Source: Candidatus Bipolaricaulota bacterium (GTDB lineage: Bacteria > Bipolaricaulota > Bipolaricaulia > UBA7950 > UBA9294). Taken from it: DNA of 34,011 nt. The stretch is from positions 1-34,011 of the forward strand of contig DAOVAR010000005.1 of assembly GCA_030670905.1 (NCBI GenBank), read 5' to 3'. Below, piece by piece: positions 6,935 to 14,327 of the stretch. The notes below the pieces were generated by a model that was not told the origin of the DNA, made no database searches, and saw only the letters and a program-made list of their open reading frames with translations. The stretch's first letter is position 1, and the number at the start of each line of letters is the position of its first letter. The position numbers were made by a program, and so were the translations under genes.

Positions 6935-6961
6935 TTACGAGGGCGCGTAGCGTCCTCGTAA
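6935..6961. repeat. strong 12-bp hairpin upstream of the radical SAM gene
   Basis: TTACGAGGGCGC (6935-6946) folds onto GCGTCCTCGTAA (6950-6961) with a GTA loop and one G-T pair. It lies about 45 nt upstream of the radical SAM start. No T-run. It may be a leader structure or a palindromic intergenic element. Confidence 0.55.
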
Positions 6962-7399
6962 GAATGATTATCGTGCGAATCTACACCTTAGCACCGACGA
7001 GCGCCGTTCGCGGCTACTAGTGTTCCCGACCATTCCAACCTTCCTTTTCTCATATTGACATTGCTATTAGTGCACGACATCGTACAAGCATGAAGTTGTG
7101 CGAGCAAGTTCATCGGGCCTGCCGAGCAAGGCACTACTCGCTATGGATAGAGGAGGCTTACGCGTGATGGAATAAACGTTACTGCGCCGCCAACAAGATT
7201 GAATTAGGAGTCGCGCTTTTCCATTGACGCGCTCGTTCCCGTGACTCGGCCAGCGTGTGTGGCCGAGCAGGATCATTGTGCGGTTGTCGATCATTTACGC
7301 GAAGGATCACTCTTGAAACAGGTGCAGAACGTCTGTTTCACGCGGCGGGTCTTTGATGCATTCACGCGGCCGGTCACCCATTACTGGTTACTGTCTTTC

Positions 7400-7430
7400 G
7401 ACTTTGGACGTTGGACATTGGACTTTGGAC
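7400..7430. repeat. GACTTTGGAC direct repeats
   Basis: GACTTTGGAC occurs at 7400-7409 and 7421-7430 with a related GTTGGACATTG between. It is followed by CTCTGCG repeats (7441-7466), a low-complexity arrangement. Confidence 0.5.
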
Positions 7431-7646
7431 CATGATCTTCCTCTGCGATTTCCGCGCCCTCTGCGGTAAAATGACTATGCTTTTGGCAGTAAGATGCCTG
7501 TGTTTTCTCTGTCCAATATCAGAACTAGTCGGGCACCCATTCATTTGCTCTATCCGCTGGAGAACAGGTCTGGAAAGACGTAAACCGTGTCAGAACCCTT
7601 TCAACCACGGGAAACAGAAAACCCGTCTACCCAGAGACTTACTCTG

Positions 7647-7662
7647 AAAAGACGGCTTGTCT
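7647..7662 (-). terminator. possible tmRNA terminator
   Basis: Minus strand reads AGACAAGCCGTCTTTT: a 4-bp stem followed by T4, about 10 nt after the tmRNA 3' end. The stem is short, so this is only a candidate. Confidence 0.35.
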
Positions 7663-7671
7663 ACGTGAGAC

Positions 7672-8029
7672 TGGTGGAGGTGGCGGGATTTGAACCCGCG
7701 TCCGAAGATAGCGCCACTTAGCATCTACAAGCTTAGAGTCGTATTTTAAGTTTGGTCAATACCCTCCTACGACCAGGATGATATCTACCTAGCTTCCGAA
7801 GATTCATCGTGTCCGCGGGAAGCACGGGACGCGATATACCCGCTTTTGTGACGCCTGATTGAAGCTTGCGGGCAGCTCCAGCAGACGGCCGCCTAGTTTA
7901 AACTATAGGCAGGAACAGAAAATGCGTAGTTGTTTTCCGCATTTAATTGTTTATTCGCTGGTTTTAGGAGATAGCGAATGCTCCGCTTGCAGCCTTGCTT
8001 TACTAACTCCGTCGAATCCATTCACCCCC
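7672..8029 (-). ncRNA. ssrA: transfer-messenger RNA (tmRNA)
   Basis: Releases stalled ribosomes and adds a degradation tag. The 5' end GGGGGTGAATGGATTCGACGG is the classic tmRNA start. The 3' end has a T-arm GCGGGTTCAAATCCCGC and an encoded CCA. The 5' GGGGGUG pairs over 7 bp with CACCUCC before ACCA. Pseudoknot PK1 is visible: GGAG/CTCC interleaved with ATTCGCT/AGCGAAT. Twelve nucleotides after it, as in E. coli, comes the resume codon in TTAAAT-GCG. The tag frame reads AENNYAFSVPAYSLN then TAG (7940 to 7893). The start is standard but the -SLN end is unusual; see findings. Total 358 nt. Confidence 0.96.
7893..7940 (-). other. ssrA: tmRNA tag reading frame
   Basis: GCG GAA AAC AAC TAC GCA ... 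AAC TAG, 15 residues plus stop. The frame is fixed by its distance from PK1 and by the conserved ENNYA start. The stop lies within the near-palindrome CCTATAGTTTAAACTAGG, which would form helix 5 with a bulged UA. Confidence 0.75.
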
Positions 8030-8048
8030 ATGTCAATGATCCAGTTTG

Positions 8049-8077
8049 ATTATACCTTTTTTCGCGGGGCTTGGCAA
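8049..8077 (-). promoter_or_regulatory. ssrA promoter
   Basis: Minus strand: TTGCCA (8077-8072), a 17-bp spacer and TATAAT (8054-8049). Predicted start is about 12 nt before the mature 5' end, leaving a short leader for RNase P to remove. Confidence 0.75.
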
Positions 8078-8085
8078 ACGGGTCA

Positions 8086-8091
8086 TATAAT
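8086..8091 (+). promoter_or_regulatory. -10 element for comEC
   Basis: TATAAT about 20 nt before the comEC ATG, giving a very short leader. No good -35; the expected position overlaps the ssrA promoter. Confidence 0.4.
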
Positions 8092-8111
8092 GTGTTATCA
8101 TGTAACTAGAG

Positions 8112-9671
8112 ATGAACTATGCATTAGTCATTATAACTATTGTATTTGCGAGTGGAATCGGACTAGGCATGATGCTTGAGTGCGCCCGCAGTTTGCCGTT
8201 TCTCTATTGGCTAGCAGTGGGAATGACAGTCTGCTGCATAATTCTGGCTCGTTGGAAGGGTTTTCTCGTGGTTGGTTCGCTTGTTGTGGTTGGGATCCTA
8301 GGATTGATGCGCTTCAGGGCCACAGAGCGATCGTTTGAAAGACTTTATGAACGAGCATCGCATCTTAATGAGGTCATTGGAACAGTTGTTTCGTATCCCA
8401 ACATAAGCGAGCAATACATTTCGTTCATATTCGATCCGGACAATATCCCAGCCAAGATCCGGGTAACATGGTTTGGAGAAGCGAAGCATCTAGCGGAACA
8501 AAGCATCTACTATGGTGATCGGCTTCGACTAATTGGGAGAACGAGCGTGCCGGACCAGTTTGCCGATTTCGATTATCGCGGTTACCTTGCCCGTCAAGGC
8601 ATCTTTGCGGTCATGACGATCAGTGAAGGTAAAGACAAAGTAACAAAATTGGGTGTGGGGAGAAGCTATCTATTACGTCTCGGCGATTTGCTTCGGCATC
8701 GTTTGTTGGCGCGGCTTGATCAAAGTCTCTCCCCAGCTGAGTCAAGTTTGGCGCACGGACTTCTGCTTGGAGATCGTACCGCCCTTGTTCCACAAATAGA
8801 AGAGAGCTTCCGCCAAACCGGATTGATGCATTTGCTTGCTGTTTCCGGCCTTCACCTTGGGATCTTCCTTGCCGGGCTGTGGTTTGTTCTGCGAACGCTG
8901 AGGTTGCGGCCAGCAGTAAGTTATCCCATTGTTGGGCTGGCTGTCGCCATAATTGTGTGGGTCATCGGCCCTCGCGTCAGTCTATTGCGCGCGGGTATCC
9001 TTTTTAGTTTTCTGGCTATGGGAAGTGTGCTTGCAGATTTCGGAATCATACTGCGGCGTTGGGTGAATCCGCTTCAAGGACTTGCCGCAGCCGCTCTAAT
9101 CATCCTTGGTTTCAGGCCCAATTCACTGTGGGATGCTGGTTTCCAACTAAGTTTTTCTGCTACCGCGTCAATTATCCTTGTCTGTAGCCCGAGATTTGGC
9201 TTACGAGACTGGACACATCGTGTAGCGGAACGTGTTCCGTTCTTCTCCAAACCGGTGAGCTATGTACTTACTCTTCTAGTTGTTTCGATAGCAGCTCAAG
9301 CTGGTACTACACCTTTTCTTGTGTATCACTTCGGCACGCTCTATCCGTTTGTCCTTATATCAAATCTTGTCGCCATTCCACTCGCCACTTGTGTGCTTTG
9401 GATAGGGCTTTCGTTTGGTATTCTTCTCTTGCCGCAACTGCTGTTACCAATAAGTAGAATGCTTCAATTTACTTTGGGCCTGCTAATTGCTGTGGTGGAC
9501 ATGCTTTCCCGCATTCCGTTAAGTGCTCTTGTCGTTCCTGCTTGGATGGGAGTGTGGCTGGGTGGGCTTGTGTTTTTCTTGTTCGAAGTGGCGGTCTACT
9601 CCTGTGATGAATTGTCTTCCACGCGGTACTCAACGTCAATTATCTCTTCCTTATTGGGCTTCGAGACGTGA
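8112..9671 (+). CDS. comEC: ComEC/Rec2-family DNA-uptake channel, membrane part only
   Basis: ComEC forms the inner-membrane channel through which one DNA strand enters during transformation. The 519-aa product has an N-terminal DUF4131-type region with PDQFADFDYRGYL, followed by the Competence domain with the hallmark GLMHLLAVSGLHLG and about ten hydrophobic segments to the C-terminus. The metallo-beta-lactamase domain of long ComEC proteins (700-800 aa) is absent; the frame ends after the membrane part. Many bacteria have such short forms, so this need not be a truncation. The gene has only a weak ribosome site before ATG 8112. dprA follows after fxsA on the same strand, consistent with a competence role. 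The last 76 nt overlap the fxsA 3' end on the other strand. Confidence 0.9.
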   Translation: MNYALVIITIVFASGIGLGMMLECARSLPFLYWLAVGMTVCCIILARWKGFLVVGSLVVVGILGLMRFRATERSFERLYERASHLNEVIGTVVSYPNISEQYISFIFDPDNIPAKIRVTWFGEAKHLAEQSIYYGDRLRLIGRTSVPDQFADFDYRGYLARQGIFAVMTISEGKDKVTKLGVGRSYLLRLGDLLRHRLLARLDQSLSPAESSLAHGLLLGDRTALVPQIEESFRQTGLMHLLAVSGLHLGIFLAGLWFVLRTLRLRPAVSYPIVGLAVAIIVWVIGPRVSLLRAGILFSFLAMGSVLADFGIILRRWVNPLQGLAAAALIILGFRPNSLWDAGFQLSFSATASIILVCSPRFGLRDWTHRVAERVPFFSKPVSYVLTLLVVSIAAQAGTTPFLVYHFGTLYPFVLISNLVAIPLATCVLWIGLSFGILLLPQLLLPISRMLQFTLGLLIAVVDMLSRIPLSALVVPAWMGVWLGGLVFFLFEVAVYSCDELSSTRYSTSIISSLLGFET

Positions 9672-9991
9672 ACTTGCTTGAGTCCGAGGCGCCAGAAAAG
9701 TAGCGTAATTCCGCAGGCATCGCTAAGGAGACCGGGAAGGATGAGAAGGACGCTAGCAAGAGGAAGGATGAGTTCGTGCTGCATGAGGACTGTCTTGAGC
9801 GAGAACTTTCCCTTCAGGAATAGCATGAGCATCATGGACAGAACAGGTCGTCGACTTAGCCTGATGATAACCAGTCCAAGAATAGCTGTAAGCAGGATTA
9901 TCCCCAGTACCGAACCACTGCCAACTGCTTGGGCAAGCTTGATAAGCGTGACAAGTTCGACACACGCAAAAAGAAATACGACTATTGGCAT
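9596..9991 (-). CDS. fxsA: FxsA family membrane protein
   Basis: FxsA proteins are small cytoplasmic-membrane proteins; in E. coli overproduction relieves F-plasmid exclusion of phage T7, and their normal role is unknown. The frame has four hydrophobic segments (IVVFLFACVEL, VLGIILLTAILGLVII, and two around LILPLASVLLILPGLLSDACG), the conserved LPG-LLSD block and a C-terminal IIDVEYRVED. The track start (GTG 10000) is replaced by ATG 9991, 6 nt after AAGGTG, giving 131 aa. It is transcribed opposite to comEC from its own promoter, and its 3' end runs 76 nt into comEC. Confidence 0.88.
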   Translation of the reverse strand: MPIVVFLFACVELVTLIKLAQAVGSGSVLGIILLTAILGLVIIRLSRRPVLSMMLMLFLKGKFSLKTVLMQHELILPLASVLLILPGLLSDACGITLLFWRLGLKQVHVSKPNKEEIIDVEYRVEDNSSQE

Positions 9992-10008
9992 CCTCTTCAC
10001 CTTGGACG

Positions 10009-10037
10009 ATCATAGCAGAAGAAACTATGGTTCACAA
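10009..10037 (-). promoter_or_regulatory. fxsA promoter
   Basis: Minus strand: TTGTGA (10037-10032), 17-bp spacer, TATGAT (10014-10009). The predicted leader is about 10 nt and contains the ribosome site. Confidence 0.55.
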
Positions 10038-10108
10038 GACGGGGGATTTGGAATAAGAGGGTATGAGAATGTTGTGTATATGTAGACATTCATCTAAGAT
10101 TCTAGGCA

Positions 10109-11206
10109 ATGAAAAGAACAGATTCTGAATACTTAGTTGGACTTAACCTAATTTCTGGACTTTCACCGCGAAGGCTAGTCACCCTTCTTGATCACTTCTC
10201 ATCTCCAGAAGAGATTTGGCTTGCCTCGGTCAAAGAGATCTCGAGTCTGCCTGGTTTTCATGGTGTGGCGAACGAGGTTGCCAGTGGACGTAGCGAAGAG
10301 AAGCTTGATAATGAGCTCGAGCTGGCAACAAAACTAGATCTAAGTATAACTACACTTATTGATCAAGATTACCCGGTATCTCTGCGTGAAATTGAGGTAC
10401 CACCAACCGTGCTCTATATGAAGGGACGCAAGAGCATCGATACTACCCGTACGATTGCCATTGTGGGAACACGGCGTAGCAGTGGGTATGGAAGAGCTAT
10501 TGGCAAGCGACTGGCGCGTGAATTGGGGGCTATTGGGCTTGTTGTTGTGAGTGGCCTAGCTGTAGGGATAGACACTGCAGTCCACCACGGCGCCCTGGAG
10601 GCGCAGGCACACACTGTTGCCGTTCTTGGTTCGGGGTTCAACCATATATATCCGGCAGCAAATGTAAGTCTGGCGGAGAGAATTGGCGAGACGGGAACAG
10701 TTGTGAGCGAGTATCCTGTGGATACCAAGCCAGCGAAGTGGACCTTCCCACAGCGCAATCGAGTACTTTCCGGTCTGTCGCGAGGAGTAGTGGTAGTAGA
10801 AGCTGGTGTGCGCAGCGGCGCTCTGATCACGGCGCGTTTCGCGCTAGAGCAGGGGCGTGAGGTACTTGCAGTACCTGGTAATTTGACTAGCACGTCGAGT
10901 GTTGGGTCAAATCGTCTAATCAAGGATGGGGCCAAGCTTGTGGAAACCGTGGATGATATTGTCCAGGAATTCCCTGATTTGTGTCGCCTAAATGAGAACT
11001 CGTTAGTAAAGAAAGGCAAAAGGATTTCACTTTCCGAGGCACAGCAGCGTGTTTACGACCTTGTCGGGGTTGAAGCGATGCACATTGACGATATCATTGA
11101 TCGAGGGAATCTTTCCCTGAGCGAGGCTTCGTATAGCCTTCTGGCGCTGCAAATGGAGAATCTGATCCAGGAAGTAGAGGGAAGGCGTTACATTAGAATT
11201 CGGTAG
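10109..11206 (+). CDS. dprA: DNA-processing protein DprA
   Basis: DprA binds incoming single-stranded DNA and loads RecA during transformation. Residues about 1-75 form a SAM/helix-hairpin-like N-terminus (LISGLSPRRLVTLLDHF). About 80-290 is the extended Rossmann domain with VGTRRSSGYG, VSGLAVGIDTAVHHGAL, VLGSGFNHIYPAAN, FPQRNRVLSGLS and VPGNLTSTSSVGSNRLI. About 300-365 is a winged-helix tail. The 365-aa length is typical. The ATG has only a weak ribosome site. It shares a divergent spacer with fxsA and is closely followed by ndk (14 nt). Confidence 0.95.
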   Translation: MKRTDSEYLVGLNLISGLSPRRLVTLLDHFSSPEEIWLASVKEISSLPGFHGVANEVASGRSEEKLDNELELATKLDLSITTLIDQDYPVSLREIEVPPTVLYMKGRKSIDTTRTIAIVGTRRSSGYGRAIGKRLARELGAIGLVVVSGLAVGIDTAVHHGALEAQAHTVAVLGSGFNHIYPAANVSLAERIGETGTVVSEYPVDTKPAKWTFPQRNRVLSGLSRGVVVVEAGVRSGALITARFALEQGREVLAVPGNLTSTSSVGSNRLIKDGAKLVETVDDIVQEFPDLCRLNENSLVKKGKRISLSEAQQRVYDLVGVEAMHIDDIIDRGNLSLSEASYSLLALQMENLIQEVEGRRYIRIR

Positions 11207-11220
11207 GAGGTACTAGCAAG

Positions 11221-11670
11221 ATGAATGCACAGCGTACGCTGGTTTTGTGCAAGCCAGATACCGTTCAAAGGCAACTTGTCGGAATGGTTATTTCGCGCTT
11301 GGAGGAAAAAGGGCTGAAAATTATCGGAATGAAAATGCTGCGTGTTGATGAGGATCTTGCGCGACAACAGTATCAGGAACATGTCGAGAAAGCATTCTTT
11401 TCTGATCTTATATCATTCATAACTGCTTCTCCTGTTGTGGCGATAGCTGTCGAGGGAAACAACGCAGTTGAGGTTGTGCGCCGGCTGATGGGTGCAACCA
11501 ATCCACAAGATGCTGCGGTAGGGACGATTCGGGGCGATTTTGGCCTTGATCTTACAAAGAATATGGTCCATGGCTCCGATTCGCTTGGTTCAGCCAAGCG
11601 TGAACTTGCCCTTTTCTTTTCCCAAGAGGAGTTGCAGGATTATTCCCTTGAGCTTGAGGCATGGCTGTAG
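11221..11670 (+). CDS. ndk: nucleoside diphosphate kinase
   Basis: Transfers the gamma-phosphate of ATP to NDPs through a phosphohistidine. Shows the TLVLCKPD start, the active-site segment NMVHGSDS with its catalytic His, the Kpn-loop region and the RGDFG block. 149 aa is slightly longer than the usual 135-145. TAGGAGG overlaps the dprA stop, so dprA and ndk are probably co-transcribed. valS follows after 37 nt. Confidence 0.97.
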   Translation: MNAQRTLVLCKPDTVQRQLVGMVISRLEEKGLKIIGMKMLRVDEDLARQQYQEHVEKAFFSDLISFITASPVVAIAVEGNNAVEVVRRLMGATNPQDAAVGTIRGDFGLDLTKNMVHGSDSLGSAKRELALFFSQEELQDYSLELEAWL

Positions 11671-11707
11671 ATTGACGAGCTGTAGTTAGTGAATTAGGGA
11701 GGAGTCG

Positions 11708-14326
11708 ATGGAGCTCTCCAGGCGCTATGATCCTACAGAGGTAGAAGAGAAGCTTTGCCGTTTCTGGGAAGAGGGAGGATTCTTTCACGCGGATGTAGAT
11801 TTAGCACAGCAGAAACGGTTCTCTATGGTGATTCCACCGCCAAATATTACCTCAGCGATGCACATAGGCAACGCCCTTCAATATACACTATACGATGTAA
11901 TAGTTCGCTACAAACGAATGGATGGTTATGTTACGTGCTGGTTTCCTGGCATGGACCACGCGGGGATTGCCACTCAGAATGTGGTGGAGCGTGAGCTGGC
12001 CAAGAAGGGAATCACCCGACATGATCTTGGTCGCGAGGAGTTTGTAAAACGCGTATGGGAATGGAAAGAGCGTTACGGTGGGCACATTCAACAACAGATG
12101 AGAGCGCTTGGTACTTCACCTGATTGGCGCCGAGAGCGATTTACTCTTGATGAAGGACTCTCCCGCGCTGTACGCGAGGTGTTTGTCCGCCTGTATGGAG
12201 AGAACAAGATCTATAGAGGAGAGCGGATGATCAACTGGTGCCCACGTTGTCAGACAGCTCTTTCTGATATTGAAGTAACACATTACGAAAAACCAGGGAA
12301 TCTTTACACGATCCGTTATCCATTGACTGAACCGGGCGAGGCAGTTGAGATTGCTACCACGCGACCGGAGACAATGCTTGGAGATACTGGCATAGCAGTT
12401 AACCCCAACGATCCCGTACATGCACGATTAATTGGAAAAACAGCTATCCTCCCCCTTTTGGGGCGCGAGCTCCCAATTGTTGCTTCTGAGGAGATCGACC
12501 CTCTGTTTGGAACAGGGATCCTTAAGCTGACACCTGGGCATGATCCAGTCGATTTCGAGATTGGCCGGGAGCACCATCTGCCATCAATAAACATACTGAA
12601 CAGTGATGGAACACTCAACGAGAATGCTGCTTCGTATGCAGGGCTTACTGTAAGCGAGGCACGAAAGTGTATCGTCAAGGCTCTACAGGAAGCTGGGCTG
12701 CTCGTAAAGGTGAAGCCATACCGGCACTCTGTCGGGCACTGCCAGCGTTGTGATACCCCGGTGGAGCCGCTGATTTCGAAGCAATGGTTTGTAAGGATGA
12801 AGGAACTTGCTGCCCCTGCAATCGCAGCTGTTGATTCTAATAAGGTAGAGTTTATCCCCAAGCGTTGGGAGAACGTGTACTTCGAATGGATGGAAAACAT
12901 AAAAGACTGGTGTATCTCCAGGCAGCTGTGGTGGGGTCACCAGATTCCAGTATGGTACTGCGAGAGTTGCGAAGAAACGATTGTCTCACGGGAGGATCCA
13001 ACCTGTTGTCCGAGATGCGAGAGCAAGAAGCTTGCGCAAGATCCAGATGTTCTGGATACATGGTTTAGTTCAGCCTTGTTTCCGTTCTCCGTCATGGGAT
13101 GGCCTGAAAAAACCCCTGAACTTGAGTATTTCTATCCGACCTCACTGTTGATCACGGGGTTCGATATCATCTTCTTCTGGGTGGCGCGCATGATTATGAT
13201 GGGAATTCACTTTGTTGACAAGGTTCCATTTCGTCAAGTGTACATTACACCCCTTGTCGAGGATGAGCACGGGATAAAGATGAGCTCATCCCGCGGAAAC
13301 ACGATTGATCCTTTGGAAGTGAAAAGGGTCTATGGGATGGATGCACTTCGCTTTACCCTGGCCCAATCTTCTTCCAAGGGACGCGGAATGCGACTAGAGG
13401 TACGCGATATTGAAGCAAGTAGAAATTTCTTGAACAAGATCTGGAACATGGCTCGGTTTGTTCTCATGAACTTGGATGATGAACGGCCGCAGTTGCCCGA
13501 AAGTGTGAATGAGCTTGAAGATCGCTTTCTTCTGTCTCGACTCGCTGAAACGATTCAACTGGTCCGCAATAACATCGAGTCATACAACTTCAATCTGGCG
13601 AGCGAGGAGTTATTTGCTTTCATTTGGCACGATTTCTGTGATTGGTATCTTGAGCTCGCAAAGGTAAGGCTTATGTCGCGCGAGGACCACGCGGTGAAGG
13701 CCGTCCTCTATCATGTTCTAAGAACAGTCGTGAAACTGTTGCATCCATTTGTTCCATTCATCAGTGAGGAGATCTGGCACGTTCTTGGCGAGAAACCTAG
13801 TTCTGTCTCCATTACATCATTCCCAAAGGCTACCGTGAGGGATGAGAATGCAGAGGCGGAGATGTCAGTTTTCAAAGAGCTTGTAAACGCTGCGCGGATG
13901 ATTCGATCTGAGCTAAACGTTCCGCAAAAGGCATCGATTGAAGTATTGATAAAGACTGATAGTGCCAAAGTAATAGATCTTGTCAATCAGAAGACGCGAG
14001 CTCTGTGTGCGCTTGTATGTGCCAGAGAAGTAAGGATTTCGGAGAATCTTGTACCACCCGCGGGAGCGGCACGGAAAGTCCTTTCAGTGGCGGAGGTGTT
14101 CATTCCACTAAAGGGATTGATTGATGTTGATGCGGAGCGCGCTCGCCTTAGCGAAGAAGTGGCACAGATGGTGGCTAGTCTTAAGAAGGTAGAGAGAAAC
14201 TTAGCAAATAAAACCTTCCTTGGGCAGGCGCCAGAAGTAGTGATTGCCAAGGAGCGCGCAAAGCAAGACGAATTCTCCTCTAGACTGAGCCGATTACGCG
14301 AGAACCTGACTGCAATAGGGCCTTAA
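11708..14326 (+). CDS. valS: valyl-tRNA synthetase
   Basis: Class Ia synthetase, 872 aa. Order: catalytic Rossmann half with PPPNITSAMHIGNAL, WFPGMDHAGIATQ and NWCPRCQTALSDIEV; CP1 editing domain with TTRPETMLGDT and LKLTPGHDPVDFEIG; a second half with a Cys4-type knuckle (CESCEE...CCPRCES), DVLDTWFSSALFPF and the signature KMSSSRGNTIDP; an anticodon helical domain; and a C-terminal coiled coil (SEEVAQMVASLKKVERNL). Both class I signatures deviate: HIGH is HIGN and KMSKS is KMSSS. A strong GGGAGGAG ribosome site precedes ATG. No T-box leader is seen in the 37-nt gap. folC begins 2 nt after the stop. Confidence 0.96.
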   Translation: MELSRRYDPTEVEEKLCRFWEEGGFFHADVDLAQQKRFSMVIPPPNITSAMHIGNALQYTLYDVIVRYKRMDGYVTCWFPGMDHAGIATQNVVERELAKKGITRHDLGREEFVKRVWEWKERYGGHIQQQMRALGTSPDWRRERFTLDEGLSRAVREVFVRLYGENKIYRGERMINWCPRCQTALSDIEVTHYEKPGNLYTIRYPLTEPGEAVEIATTRPETMLGDTGIAVNPNDPVHARLIGKTAILPLLGRELPIVASEEIDPLFGTGILKLTPGHDPVDFEIGREHHLPSINILNSDGTLNENAASYAGLTVSEARKCIVKALQEAGLLVKVKPYRHSVGHCQRCDTPVEPLISKQWFVRMKELAAPAIAAVDSNKVEFIPKRWENVYFEWMENIKDWCISRQLWWGHQIPVWYCESCEETIVSREDPTCCPRCESKKLAQDPDVLDTWFSSALFPFSVMGWPEKTPELEYFYPTSLLITGFDIIFFWVARMIMMGIHFVDKVPFRQVYITPLVEDEHGIKMSSSRGNTIDPLEVKRVYGMDALRFTLAQSSSKGRGMRLEVRDIEASRNFLNKIWNMARFVLMNLDDERPQLPESVNELEDRFLLSRLAETIQLVRNNIESYNFNLASEELFAFIWHDFCDWYLELAKVRLMSREDHAVKAVLYHVLRTVVKLLHPFVPFISEEIWHVLGEKPSSVSITSFPKATVRDENAEAEMSVFKELVNAARMIRSELNVPQKASIEVLIKTDSAKVIDLVNQKTRALCALVCAREVRISENLVPPAGAARKVLSVAEVFIPLKGLIDVDAERARLSEEVAQMVASLKKVERNLANKTFLGQAPEVVIAKERAKQDEFSSRLSRLRENLTAIGP

Positions 14327-14327
14327 G

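Larger units (their letters stand above)
6893..7646. other. gene-poor region, no supported gene
   Basis: About 750 bp with only short, mutually overlapping ORFs. Contents seen: the hairpin at 6935-6961, a minus-strand frame with LLGHTRWPSHG (a motif resembling class II glutamine amidotransferases such as GlmS, but too short to call), and the TTTGGAC repeats at 7400-7430. The pattern suggests decayed sequence like 5538-5955. Confidence 0.5.

Noticed and set aside
7067-7294. Minus-strand ORF with LLGHTRWPSHG, resembling a GlmS-type glutamine amidotransferase
   Set aside because: Only about nine residues match, and neither the catalytic Cys start nor further conserved blocks are present. Other frames of the same stretch look equally coding-like.
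7241-7647. Two plus-strand ORFs (64 and 78 aa)
   Set aside because: They cover the TTTGGAC and CTCTGCG repeats and have no ribosome site or domain.
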